Below, piece after piece: positions 10,274-20,148 of a stretch of DNA of 64,000 bases. The stretch comes from Prorocentrum cordatum. Its lineage: Eukaryota > Sar > Dinophyceae > Prorocentrales > Prorocentraceae. The stretch covers positions 546,053 to 610,052 of the forward strand of contig CAUYUJ010000869.1 in NCBI GenBank assembly GCA_963575745.1, written 5' to 3'. Under the pieces are notes generated by a model that worked only from the letters and a program-made list of their open reading frames with translations, ran no database searches and had not been told where the DNA came from. The position numbers and the translations under genes were made by a program. The number at the start of each line of letters is the position of its first letter. Positions within the stretch are counted from its first letter, which is position 1.

Positions 10274-11128
10274 ATGGAGAGGGGGGCGGAGGGGATACAG
10301 GAGGAGGTGGAGAAGACTGAGGAGGAGGCTGGAAGCAGAAGGAAGAGGAGGAGACAATCAAAAGCTTCAGGGCCCGCTCAGAAAGTGCTGGACTATATCG
10401 CAGTGTCTCAGGAATGGAGTTCCGATTTGGCAATCGACGCAAGGTGGATTTGCCCGAGAGACAGCAAGCCGTGCACGGACCCGGGGCTGGAGAGGACAAG
10501 AGAACAGGCCCTGAGCGATCACAAGCTTCTCAGACATGCGATCCCACTAGACCATGAAGCTCAGAGTTGCCAGGAGAACAGGGGTGGGGGGAGGAGTGCA
10601 GTCTTCTGGAGGTTGAAGGAGGAGGAGGAGGAGGACAGCAAAGCATACAGCGCGTTGCAGGACAAAACACTGCACGAGGTAAAGTGTCCAGAGGCGCTGC
10701 CGGAGGCAGTCGCCGCCGTGGCCCTCGGTAGAGAGACCCTTCGTTCTGTTGCCCGCCCTGGGGACTCAGGACCTAGAAAGACCGAGAGATGCAGGGGGTT
10801 GACGGCCAGGCTTCGCTCATTAAAGAAGGAGATGTTGAGGAAAGACCAGAAGGAGGAGAAAGAGGAGGAGGAGGAAAGCTTAAGGAGAAAGAAGGAGTAT
10901 AAAACACTCAGAGCTGAGATTCGGATAGAAAATCGGCGATCTCGAGCGCAACTGTTGGGGCGCATACACAGATATTCAAAGCGTACTCTCAAACAGACGG
11001 TGAATCAGATCAATTGTAACGGAGTGTTGACTGAAGCCAGAGAGGAATGGATGAAAACATTGGATGAGCATGTCAAAAACAGATTTCAGGATCCTCATAT
11101 CAATCAGATACACCATAAAATATTGTAG
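10274..11128 (+). pseudogene. Retrotransposon 1: end of endonuclease and RT-leading linker
   Basis: YIAVSQEW followed by SDHKLLRHAI (residues 81-90, from about 10514) is the C-terminal SDH box of the EEP domain, continuing the preceding frame after a shift. After it comes a highly charged region with GAG/AAG expansions (poly-Glu and poly-Lys), then a helical linker ending in REEWMKTLDEHVKNRFQDP. That end lines up with linkers of retrotransposons 2 (EDRQHWERIIHRTCKEQF) and 3 (REEWGNEIMGHMKTKVEDP). The GAG expansions differ between copies and probably arose after insertion. Confidence 0.8.
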
Positions 11129-11137
11129 GACTTAAAA

Positions 11138-12340
11138 ATGGAAATGGAGGTTACTGGTTGCAGTGCAAATCCCAGGGCCGATACCATAACAATGGCGCAC
11201 GTACTACACGCACGTGCACGTCTCAAAGAAGATGAAGCTATTGGACCCCAACAGGTTACCCCTCGAATGGTAAAAAACCTCACCTGGATCTCGTTCAGAA
11301 GAGTTCTGGACATCTTCAGAGGCCTGTATGTGAGAGAACTCAACATGCCGTTGTCGTGGCAAAGCATTTCAGTGGTGCTGATGCCGCGTACGGCTCAAAT
11401 TGAAGACCTCACACAGACACGGGCCCTTTGCTTGATCAACACCTTTGCGAAATGGTACATGATGACGTTGCTGATATTGGCAGAAGAAGAATTCTCGTCG
11501 ACACAGCATCCATTGAATGTGCTTGGTTTTCGAAAGTATCGAAAGGTTCATGAGATTACGGCAGGACTCAAACAGGTGGCGAGACACAGTATCGAATGGG
11601 GTAAAGGTGAATCGCTTCATTTAGGATTGGTGGATGTGAAGCACGCGTTCGAGACAATGGCTTTTCAGAGAGCTGCGAACTCAAAGCAACAGGCAGGTAT
11701 GACTTTACACTTGAGGTTTGCGATCTTATCATGCTGGATTGTCAACCGCGGAAAGGTCAGCTTCCAGGACACGGAGTCAGAAGAAGTAAAATGGGACACG
11801 ATGATCAGAACCGGGGGAACGGAAGGGCCATTCCTGTGGAATTGTGAGACAGTCGCAATGTGGGATGAGTTTGTAGAGAGCTGGCAGGAAAGACGACTTG
11901 GCTTTGCACTTGGACCGACGTATAATATGGAGAGGAAGTTGACACACTCAGTATGGGCGGGCAACATCTTAGTGTACGCGAGAAGCAAACAGGAGCTTGC
12001 ACAGATGATGAAAGCAATGGGTGGCCCATTGTATGCACACGGCTTCACGTGGAAGCAAGAGAGTCTGGCTTATTTACATTTCGGAGGTGACTTTAACGAA
12101 CAAGACGAGCTCACTTTCAGATTCAGTGTATTGGGTGCAGATGGTGCTAGAGAGAGTTGCAAACTTGCGGAACTCAACATGCCAAGGAAAAGATCGGGAA
12201 CATCCCAGGGGTGCACTGTGACACGGAAGTGCGTCGGCATGAAGATCTGGGAGCCATGTTGGACAAGGCGCAAACAGCTTTCTTCCGTGATGCGAAGTAC
12301 TAGCAATCCAGATCAATTTCTTTCAAACGGGAGTTCTTGA
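11138..12340 (+). pseudogene. Retrotransposon 1 reverse transcriptase core
   Basis: The 400-codon frame holds a LINE-type RT. GPQQVTPRMVKNL and SWQSISVVLMPR fit the fingers, RALCLINTFAKWY fits motif 2, and LGLVDVKHAFE gives motif A with Asp166. TGGTEGP (225-231) is motif B and VWAGNILVYA (272-281) is motif C. In motif C the usual first catalytic Asp is Gly (codon GGC at 11960-11962), one transition from the GAC of related WADN boxes, and the second is Asn. The enzyme is therefore expected to be dead. The C-terminal domain continues in another frame from about 12337. Confidence 0.9.
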
Positions 12341-12549
12341 AATGCCGATCTCGTGTGATTAGTGTTGCCTTGTATGGTGCAGAAGGCAGTGCCATTGATA
12401 GAGACACAGTGCAATCTTTACACTCATTTGAAGGATTCTGCCTTGCACGGGTGGTTATCGGCCAGAGGAAAGACTGCTCGTGGCCAGAGTTCGACACGAG
12501 GAGGAGGAGGCAGGGGAGGAAACATTATCATGCCGCAGGTTTCCCTTGA
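12337..12549 (+). pseudogene. Retrotransposon 1 RT C-terminal (thumb) piece
   Basis: RVISVALYGAEGSAIDRDTV, then SLHSFEGFCLARVVIGQ and a run of arginines, align with RIQSQILYGGENLTLDDSSL and IHRFEGQCLLQIVATRR of retrotransposon 2, and with the matching piece of retrotransposon 3. It is a continuation of the RT gene after a frame change. The Arg run is encoded by an AGG expansion also present at this point in element 2. Confidence 0.8.
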
Positions 12550-13266
12550 CTGGTGCAATTGTTTGTGCAGAAGCAATGGGAGTGGGCAAAGGACATCGTA
12601 CACTCAATCTTCACTCAATAATGCAAGGAGGAGGTGGGGGAGGATCAACAACAATAACATAAAGAGAACAGGAGGAGGATGACGAGCCAAATGCAGCAAG
12701 CAGCCAGGCGCAGGAGGACAGATCTCACAGACATGAGCCAGAGACAGAACCTCCTATAATCCAGCGCCGCAGACAGCCCTCCTGAACCATCCTTTTGCCA
12801 GGCGCGGGAGCGCAGGCGTCTTGTATATGAGAAGGCCCTGGCAACCGAGAGTCCATGGGTACAGGCACGTTGTCATATGTTGCATGGGGCGGGGGGCTGG
12901 GTACGGCACAGGGGCGACTTTGTCAATGCGGCCCCAGCTAGTGCGAGGCAGCAAATGAGGAGGAGGCTGGAGGGTGGAGGAAAAGAGAGGACAGGCTTGA
13001 GATCATGGCGTGGGATCTTTGAAAGGTCGCTGGACAGCCGTGCTGGTGGGAGAAATGACACTTCTCGGAGAAAACGTTCCGTGAATTCCTTCAGAAGACG
13101 CTTGCAGAATGTGATGGGGGCCCACTGTGGGACCCATGCAACTTTAAGGGTGGATGAGGTGACTTCGAGAGAACAGGTAGAGGAGGTGTGGGGGAGGAAG
13201 CGAGGAGGAGGAATAACATAACGAAGACAGGAGGAGGAGGAGGAGAAGGAAAGGCAGAAGAAAGCC
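12550..13266 (+). pseudogene. Retrotransposon 1 linker between RT and RNase H
   Basis: Low-similarity region with GGA expansions. One frame (12877-13221) holds an Arg-rich stretch and LQNVMGAHCGTHATLRVDEV, which lines up loosely with LQQFFGDDWWDCMLHRDFFT of retrotransposon 2 at the same place in the gene. No domain is recognised. Long minus-strand frames here show no motif and are treated as shadows. Confidence 0.5.
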
Positions 13267-13414
13267 ATGATACTCGCATATAACTTCAAACAGGACACGG
13301 CGTGGAACCAGAGGCTCCCAGGACAGATAGGTACCATCATGTGTCAATTCTCGGGGGACTCTCCCACGGTAGTCAATTGGCTGAGGGGGAAATGGTACAC
13401 TCAGAATGAAAAAA
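13267..13414 (+). pseudogene. Retrotransposon 1 RNase H, first (normally C-terminal) half, start
   Basis: CQFSGDSPTVVNWLRGKWY matches the strand that carries the third catalytic Asp of RNase H (GDSxxVVNWLxGxW), as in retrotransposons 2 and 3. The frame runs to the left terminal repeat of the inserted transposon at 13415. The protein resumes at 19654 on the other side, in THIIETW and then HIYREGNEEADELTW. Confidence 0.8.
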
Positions 13415-13447
13415 GGTTTCAGTTCGGTTTTGGACCCCCGCGATTTA
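13415..13447 (+). repeat. Left terminal inverted repeat of the DNA transposon
   Basis: GGTTTCAGTTCGGTTTTGG begins right after GAATGAAAAAA of the retrotransposon RNase H frame. It pairs with 19620-19652, with about six mismatches in 33. Confidence 0.8.
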
Positions 13448-13660
13448 AGGAATTATGCGAATGCGGCGTGGTGCGATGGTGGCGATGGCGCTGATGATTG
13501 GATGATGTTGGTTGCCGCAGTGACGTGGTTTCGCTGTTCAACTCCAGGCATGAGTGGCCCCATTCTCACGCCATGCACGCGCGAGCCCAGCATTTTGCCT
13601 GCATCGCAAGCGCTGCCGAGCCTCGAGACTACTTGCTGCGTCGGGACCCGAGGCGCCGCG

Positions 13661-14893
13661 TCAAAGCCCCCCAGCCAGCGTGACCTCCGCCACGTGGGAG
13701 AGGAACGCCTTCGTCGGCAGGGAGTAGGTGTTGCCGCCATCGACCGAGTGCGTCTTTGTGACGTTCTTCCTGTACTGGAACTCCGTCACCCAGCGGGCCC
13801 ACTTCCGCCGATCCGAGGTAGTCGGCAGGCGACCGCCAAGGCGCTTCTTGAGCCACCTCTTGAGGACCGTCCAACGGTTCTCGATGTGGTTCGTCGTGTA
13901 GCCGCGCTGGTTCTTGACATCCCCGTTGGAGTGGACGACGATCTCGTGCTTCAGGTCCCTGTCCGACCATCCATCCCTGTCCTTGATTCGCCTGATGGCG
14001 GCGATCGTGGCCTTCCACCCGTCCGTGGCGACGATCATGCCCTTGCGGAGGCCCAGCGTGTCGAAATTCGTCACCATCTCCTGCTTGCCGCGGGGGCGCC
14101 CGTCGAACGCGTCCTCTGGGTGCCCCAAGACTCGGAAGACGAAGTTCTCTGGGCTGCCCTGAGCGACCGCGCCCCGCAGCCATACTTTGTCCTTCTTGGG
14201 GCGGGTGCCTGGCTCGAGGCGGCTGACCTTGGACTTGTTCAGGAAGACCTCGTCAGCCTGCACTATGAATTTGGCTGGCTTCTTCTTGGAGATAGTCTTT
14301 CTTTCGCGCCCTTCTTGCCATTGGCCTTGGCCCGTTTCTTGAAGGCCTCGTGCAGCTTCGGGGGGGATCTTGTCGGCGATGTAAGACGCGGCGGCATCCT
14401 GGAACTTCTCCATCCAGGGGCCCGCGACGTTGTGCTGCTTGCCCAGCTCGTGGACGATCTTCAAGTGCGGGTACTCCTTGGCCCACATGACCATGCAGTC
14501 GAAGAATGGGAGCCAGTTTGACGCCTTGACGTCTGCCAACAGGGTGCCCTTCGTCATTGAAATCTCAACGTCGCCGCATGCGTCGCAGCTGCTGGCGCGG
14601 TCGTGCCGAGGGCCCCGCCACTGCCAGCGCGCCGCGCGGTCAGACGTCCCAGACATGACCTTCATGGTGAACTCAGAGCCGCACACCTGGCAGCAGTACT
14701 CATCGGGAACCACGCCGGAGTGCTGGGCAAAGACCATCAGCGGCGTCGTGGGGTCCTTCGGATTCGGCGACATGCCCTCGATGTTGGCGCACTTGACAAC
14801 AGCGAGAAACTCCTCCCTCGTGTCGAAAGTCGCCGCGTCGAGCGCCTTCTTGAAGCCCTTGATGTTGTTGCACGTGCGCGCCATGCCTGCCAT
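13661..14893 (-). CDS. IS1595/Merlin-type DDE transposase
   Basis: An intact reading frame, open up to 15085 (474 codons); the N-terminal 64 codons of that frame look non-coding, so ATG 14893 (or 14884, MARTCNN) is preferred. In the numbering of the longer frame, a Cys pair (Cys132/135) and a second pair (Cys167/170) suggest a zinc ribbon. The catalytic triad is clear: Asp278 in QADEVFLNKSK, Asp355 in IVATDGWKA and Glu402 in TTNHIENRW. This layout is that of the ISXO2-like/IS1595 domain, known in eukaryotes as Merlin. The enzyme should cut and join the terminal repeats at 13415 and 19652. No stop or frameshift is present. Confidence 0.88.
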   Translation of the reverse strand: MAGMARTCNNIKGFKKALDAATFDTREEFLAVVKCANIEGMSPNPKDPTTPLMVFAQHSGVVPDEYCCQVCGSEFTMKVMSGTSDRAARWQWRGPRHDRASSCDACGDVEISMTKGTLLADVKASNWLPFFDCMVMWAKEYPHLKIVHELGKQHNVAGPWMEKFQDAAASYIADKIPPEAARGLQETGQGQWQEGRERKTISKKKPAKFIVQADEVFLNKSKVSRLEPGTRPKKDKVWLRGAVAQGSPENFVFRVLGHPEDAFDGRPRGKQEMVTNFDTLGLRKGMIVATDGWKATIAAIRRIKDRDGWSDRDLKHEIVVHSNGDVKNQRGYTTNHIENRWTVLKRWLKKRLGGRLPTTSDRRKWARWVTEFQYRKNVTKTHSVDGGNTYSLPTKAFLSHVAEVTLAGGL

Positions 14894-15360
14894 CGCCGCA
14901 AGCGCCCCCGATATGTGGTCTGCCGATGCGCCCTCGAGCCAAAAGAGCTGCGGTGCAAGCGAAGCGACGGGTGAAAGAATTGTGGTTGCGCGGCGAAAAG
15001 AGACCACGGTAATCGCGGGCCAAGGGTAGAGAGTGGGCCAGATCGTGCGCGCGCAGAGCAGAAGGTAGATCATGCTAGAGAGCACGCAGGATATCGATGC
15101 AATCCCCTTGAACCCCTACCGCGAAGCCTGCTGGGCTATGGCTGGCTAAAGGAGGGCCGCAGAGGCAAGGACGCACGGGTGCCATCGCACGCGATATCTA
15201 TCCTTGCCGCGCGCAGCTTGCCTATAAAAGGCTGTCACGTATTGTTTACATCCCCCAACGATCTGGATACGCCCCAACAGTCGCATGCCTTCCCGAACGA
15301 ATTTGGCTACCAACCGCAGCTAGACTCATCCGCTACGTCTGGCCCCCCGCGGCTGCGGCC
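14894..15360. other. Intergenic spacer inside the DNA transposon
   Basis: Lies between the NTPase gene and the transposase, both on the minus strand. It may hold the transposase promoter. A CTATAAAAGG string at about 15220 is on the plus strand, facing neither gene, so no function is assigned. Confidence 0.45.
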
Positions 15361-18057
15361 TCACTCAGTCCCCGTCCGAGTCGATCGCCACGACGCTTGT
15401 TTGGGGCCCAGAAGCAAGGCGGCCGACTGAGGGCGCGCAAAGGAATCGCCCGTTACACGTTGCCAGAAGGGGCAGCCGTGCTCGCGACCAAACGGCGCGC
15501 AACTCAAGCACCCGCTGGTCAACGAACGGGCGATTCCTATGACGCCTCGCGAGCACCGCCCGACTTCTGCACTCCCCGAGCCTGGGAAGAGCCCCTGGAT
15601 CGTCTCTTTGTCAACGGGCTTCGCCTCGAACACCTCCCGCTTGGCAGCCCCCTCGGTCGGGCCCCGCTTGATTGGCGCGCGAGGCATCTGCTCCCGCTTG
15701 GCGCTGCGATCCTCCTTCTTGGCGGACGCAACCTTCTGCAAGGCCTTGAACCCTTCGCTGATCGCACTCTTCTTCAAGACGTTGAACTCCGCGAGCGTGA
15801 TGGCGCCTGCCTGGTGGAGCCCCCAGAGCCGCTCGATCTCCTGCGCGGGGGTCCCGAGCGGCGGCTCTTCCTCGCCCTCGTAGTCGCCGCGGTCGCCCCC
15901 GAGGCGGTCGCGCCTGAAGCCGCCCGCGAAAGGATCGGGGGGCGCCGCGCGCCCCCCCTCGGCGCCGGCTTTCGCCCGCTTGGCTGGCGGGCCCTCCTGG
16001 CGCTGCTTCGGCAGCCGTCGGGGCCGCGGGCGCGCCCGCTGGCGTGAACACGGCCTCTGGCTGAGCCGTTGGCGGGCCCTCCTCTGGCGCGGCTTCGGCT
16101 GCCATCGGGGCCGCGGGCGCGCCCGCTGGCGGGGGCGCGGCCTCTGGCTGAACCCTGTGCACGGGCTCCCCGAAGAGCGAGGTCCCGCGGGTGGTCGACA
16201 CAGTGGGCACTTGTTCGCCGCGCATCAAGCGCTTCGCAAAATTCAAGGACCACTCCGCCTTCTCCTTGAAGTCGGACGGGTAGTTGTTCGGAGAGGTCGG
16301 GTCGTCCTTGCACCTGCCGAAGCACGCGCGCGCCTCGGGCGAGTAGTTGAAGAGGTCAGGCTTTGACTTCTTGCTGTATGTGTAGAAAGGCACGACGCCG
16401 TCCTCTGGAAACTCATTTGATGCCAAACGGAAGTACACGCGCGTGTCCGTGGTCACGACGACGTGGGACCTCGCGAGCAGGGCCTTCATGTCCTCTTCCT
16501 CCGTGATCTGCTTCAAGGAGGGCGCGATGAGGGCCATGAGCTGCTGGATCGTGATCACCATTAATTTCCCTTGGCGCCAGTCCGCCACCATCCGCTTCTC
16601 CATAGCATTGTCGTAGCTGTTGTTCACGGCCTGGCGGGGCGCCCCTGGGGCGAACGTGCTGGGCCCCCACCTCGCCCACAGCGTGGAATCCTCCTCGCTC
16701 GGGTTGAGGAAAGCCTTTAACACGGACGCGTCCTGCTTGTGCAAGTCCCCGTCGTCGAACACCGCGGGCAGCACCCTCTCCACGGGCTCGCCCTTGAAGA
16801 AATCAAAGTGCTTGGCGGTGACAATTGAAGGCTCAGGTGCGCCCTCCCTGTCATCGCCCTCAAGTGCATCGATCTCGAGCATTGACATCAAGAACGCAAG
16901 TGTCTTCGACGCCGTCGACTTCCCCACCCTGGTCTTGCCGATCCAGAGCACGCCGTTGCGGCGGAGAGTTGGCAGGATCTTCACGAGCACCTCGTTGATG
17001 AACCACGGCTCGAAGTCCTTCAGCGTGAGCACCCAGACAGAGAGGCGCTTGGCGTTGATGCGCCCGCTCGCGTGGTTCCGCAGCGCCTGGACCACGCGGG
17101 ACCCCCCCCAGCCGTAGATTTTCGACTGCGGGTCGTTGATCTCCTGGGGGCGGGGGAACAACGGCACTGCTGGGCTAGCCGCAATCGCTCGGCGGTCAAA
17201 GGGCCCGCGCGGCCCAAGATGGGGGTCGGGGGGAGAGGGGGCAATGGGGCTAACCAGGTGGCGCCGTGTTCCTCGGCCCTGCTGTCCTTGTCCGCGAACT
17301 CCATGAACTGATTGCGGTTGTTGCTCTTCGGGCCCTTCTTCTCGATGTAGCGGTACCCTTCCTGCTTCTCATCCCACTCGGTCGCGCGCTCGGCAGGCTT
17401 TGCCGCGGCGGTCAGCGTGGAGAAGCGAATCTGTAGGCCGCCGAGTTTCTCCAGGAGGTAACAGATCGCATTGCGGCCTGCTCTGTATTGGTTCCCATAC
17501 TGATACACGACGCCCGTACCATGACACATGGGCTCGCAGTTGGCCATCTCCAGGAACTGGCCCTTCAGGTCAACGTCCTTGAAAATGTGCACTTTGCCAT
17601 CGCCAGCGCCCAAGACGAAAATCTGCACGACGTACGGCCCACCAGGCTGGCTCTTGAGGTTGAACGGTGGAGGGAGGCCACTGAAATAGGACTTCGTGGC
17701 AAGGTCCTTGACCACGTCCAAACGGCACGGTTGCCCATGAGCGTCCTTCCAGTCAGTGAGGACACCGACCTTTTTCCCGTCACTGTCCGTGATCTCCTCG
17801 TAAGCCTGGTTCATCGGCAGATCCCCGAAGTAAGAGATCTTCGTGCCTGCGTGGACGTTCATGGGCGCAGCAGGAAGATCCGCGATCTGCGACAGCCCCT
17901 CTTGCCCTACGTGGCCGTGTGGGAGGCCAGCGTGGAAGTGGGGTTTCATGCCGTCGGCGCGCGCGAGGGCCTCGCCGAAATTGATGCTCTCGTCCCCAAC
18001 GGCGTCCCCGAGAGTCTCGCGGAGGGTCTTGGGGAGGATCGCGTTCTCCCTCGCCAT
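15361..18057 (-). CDS. P-loop NTPase gene carried by the transposon
   Basis: Start is set at ATG 18057 (GCCATGGCG context). The first part (to about 17255) has no recognised domain; it holds PHFHAG and YRYIEKKG, faintly like rolling-circle Rep motifs. A GT-AG intron of 80 bp at 17254-17175 would join this frame to the next, which begins TCPAVPLFPRPQE. There a Walker A box (IGKTRVGKST) and a Walker B-like AVFDDGD are clear. A Pro/Ala-rich region with a duplicated ~90-bp unit follows. A further one-base frame change near 16.0 kb leads to EIERLWGLHQAGAITLAEF, which resembles a SHOCT module. An ATP-dependent helper of transposition or a Rep-like helicase is possible; the family is not identified. 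Confidence 0.6.
17175..17254 (-). other. Predicted 80-bp GT-AG intron in the NTPase gene
   Basis: On the minus strand the donor follows CCACCTG at 17254 and the acceptor is GCGGCTAG ending at 17175. Removing it joins the two long frames in phase (codons ACC TGC CCA GCA GTG). It is pyrimidine- and GC-rich. The alternative is a simple frameshift. Confidence 0.5.
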
Positions 18058-18217
18058 GGCAGCCGCAAAAGAGAGGGGTCGGCACGAAAGGCGCGTGCAA
18101 TCAAACAGCTTGAGCCGATCGGGCACTACGGAACTTCTCGGAGGGAGGGCGGCCAGAGACTTCATAATATGCTGCCCCATAAAAGCAACATGTCGGCGTT
18201 GGTTTCCTGTGGGATGG

Positions 18218-18247
18218 CAGGGGCATCCCCTTTCAAGGATGCCCCTG
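18218..18247. other. 11-bp-stem hairpin, arm GGGGCATCC
   Basis: CAGGGGCATCC and GGATGCCCCTG are perfectly complementary, with an 8-base loop. It lies about 160 bp upstream of the NTPase start. A second hairpin with the same arm is at 19067-19097, on the other side of the TCTGGT array. Confidence 0.85.
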
Positions 18248-18299
18248 TATATGATAGGATCGACTATCTTATGTCTGTTTGGAACTGGGCTGGGCTGCT

Positions 18300-18402
18300 C
18301 CACATGTGGCTTTGGTTCTGTTTATGGTTCTGGCTCTGGTTCTGGCTCGGGTTCTGGTTATGGTTTTGGTTCTGGCTCTGGTTCTAGCTCTGGTTCTGGT
18401 TA

Positions 18403-18441
<39 letters not shown>

Positions 18442-18618
18442 CTCTGGTACTGGTTCTGGTTATGGTTCTGGTTATGGTTTTGACTCTGGTTCTGGCTCTG
18501 GTTCTGGTTCCGGCTCTGGCTCTGGCTCTGGTTCTGGTTCTGGTTCTGGCTCTGGCTCTGGTTATGGTTCTGGTTCTTGTTCTTGTTCTGGTTATGGTTC
18601 TGGCTCTGGTTCTGGTTA

Positions 18619-18677
<59 letters not shown>

Positions 18678-18684
18678 ATGGTTA

Positions 18685-18716
<32 letters not shown>

Positions 18717-18760
18717 ATTATGGTTCTGGTTCTGGCTCTGGCTCTGGCTCTGGATCTGGT

Positions 18761-18795
<35 letters not shown>

Positions 18796-18920
18796 CTCTG
18801 TCTCTGGTTCCGGTTATGGCTCTGATGTTGGCTCTGGCGCTGGTTCTTGGCTTGTCTCTGGTTCAGTTTCTGGTTCTGGGTTTGGTTCTGGCTCTGGTTC
18901 AGGCTCTGGCTCGGGCAGTA
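18300..18920. repeat. (TCTGGT)n hexanucleotide array
   Basis: About 620 bp of TCTGGT/TCTGGC with TTATGG variants. It gives unbroken Gly-Ser and Leu-Val frames on plus and Asn-Gln frames on minus, all artefacts. It lies inside the transposon, upstream of the NTPase gene. Confidence 0.95.
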
Positions 18921-19619
18921 AATCACGCGCAAACGAACGGCAGTGGCTTCGGGCGCGGAGGTGGGAACCCATTATTTGAGTTCCCCGTTGTGTTTCGCTA
19001 TCCGATCGGCGCTACTGGCCTGGGAGCCTTCCCGCGTCGGCCACATCGTCGAAGGGGCGCATCGTCGAAGGGGCATCCATTTATGGATGCCCCCTTCTGC
19101 CGCATCAAGGCACGATGGAAAGAGAAGCGAGCCAGAGGTTCTGCAGAGGCAAGCAAGGATCATGGTCGAAGTGCACCGTGCCTGCTCGAGCGCGCTGTGT
19201 CATCGTCGCCGCCGCCGTCGTCGTCGTCGCCATCGTCGCCGCCGCCGTCTTCCTCCTCCTCCTCCTCCCCTTCCCCCTCCTGCTGATCAGAATTCCCCTT
19301 TTGGATCAGAGCCTTGGAAAAGCAGCAAAAAAGCGAAAAAGCAAACCAAAGCAATAAGAGAAACGTTTCGGGCGGATTCGCCTTGCAGTCTGTATTCTCC
19401 CAACACATTTTTTTTCTTTTTCTTCCTCTTCCCCTTCTTCTGCTCTTTTTGGTTGTCCCACTGGTATGTTGCTTTCTGGGGAAGCCGAGGGAACAAAGGA
19501 AGGGGGGGAGGAGGATGAAGAGGGACGCGGAAGGAGGGGGGGAAGAGACGGAAAGTGAAGGAGGAAGGGGGAGGAGGAAGAGGGAGGAGGTGAGAGCGAG
19601 GCTTTCTGGATAAAATATG
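18921..19619. other. Non-coding right arm of the DNA transposon
   Basis: Contains ATCGTCGAAGGGGC twice in a row (19045-19075), a hairpin with arms GGGGCATCCAT/ATGGATGCCCC around a TT loop (19070-19093), CGTCGC and CTC simple repeats (19195-19285) and purine/pyrimidine-rich tracts (19400-19610). No gene is supported. Confidence 0.65.
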
Positions 19620-19652
19620 TAAGTCGCGGGGGGCCGAAGCCGAGCTGGAACC
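19620..19652 (-). repeat. Right terminal inverted repeat of the DNA transposon
   Basis: Reverse complement begins GGTTCCAGCTCGGCTTCGG and matches the left end at 13415-13447. The retrotransposon sequence resumes at 19653. Confidence 0.8.
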
Positions 19653-20102
19653 GACACATATCATAGAGACATGGTGTAGTCAATATCCCATAAGACCACC
19701 AGGTTGGGGAGATGACCTCTGGCGTCATATCTACCGCGAAGGAAATGAGGAGGCGGATGAACTTACGTGGAGGGCTCGCGAGAGCCCAATCAATCCTATA
19801 TGTACAAAAATACCACAGATCTTAAGAATGGAGAAACTTTAGCTGCTCTCAGGGGTCACTTTGACGGTGGGAGGAGCGTCTCAGGAAGTGCCGTGGGCTA
19901 CTGGCTGCAAGGCTTAATTGTTGATCGTACCACACAGGCCTCAGAATGGCGGACCCTGCAAGAGACGGGCCTGCTTCTGGAGCAATATGCGACAGCAATG
20001 GAGTCCGAATTTATAGCGGCATTGCGGTTGTTCCAGACCGCCCGAGAGTTCACTACAACAATGTGCAAGGCAGGAGACGGGATTTTAACTTCGAGTTCAT
20101 GA
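19653..20102 (+). pseudogene. Retrotransposon 1 RNase H, remainder
   Basis: Starting with codon ACA 19654, the frame reads THIIETW and HIYREGNEEADELTW, the end of the normally C-terminal half (Asp in NEEAD). After one frame change it continues LRGHFDGGRSVSG and GYWLQG, which look like the normally N-terminal strands (Asp in DGG), and then MESEFIAALRLFQTA, the helix with the catalytic Glu. The halves are in reverse order compared with ordinary RNase H, as in retrotransposons 2 and 3. Confidence 0.8.
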
Positions 20103-20148
20103 CTATTGAGGTTCACAGCTCTTGTGGAGGTGCGCCATCTGCTATGAC

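Larger units (their letters stand above)
13415..19652 (-). mobile_element. 6.24-kb IS1595/Merlin-like DNA transposon with a P-loop NTPase gene
   Basis: Ends are imperfect inverted repeats of about 33 bp: left 13415-13447 (GGTTTCAGTTCGGTTTTGG then ACCCCCGCGATTTA) and right, read inward, GGTTCCAGCTCGGCTTCGG then CCCCCCGCGACTTA (19652-19620). Most differences are transitions. Both recognised genes are on the minus strand. Merlin elements normally leave 8-9-bp target duplications; none is visible at this site, although element length plus 8 bp is a multiple of three and the host reading frame resumes in phase. The insertion splits retrotransposon 1. Confidence 0.8.

Noticed and set aside
12873-13340. 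155-codon minus-strand frame
   Set aside because: Opposite the retrotransposon linker; no motif, and continuity of element 1 on plus explains the region.
15215-15230. TATA-box promoter (CTATAAAAGG)
   Set aside because: It is on the plus strand while both neighbouring genes are on the minus strand, and dinoflagellate promoters generally lack TATA boxes.
18279-19286. Long Gly-Ser, Leu-Val and Asn-Gln reading frames
   Set aside because: Produced by the TCTGGT hexamer array in every frame; no non-repetitive protein sequence is attached.
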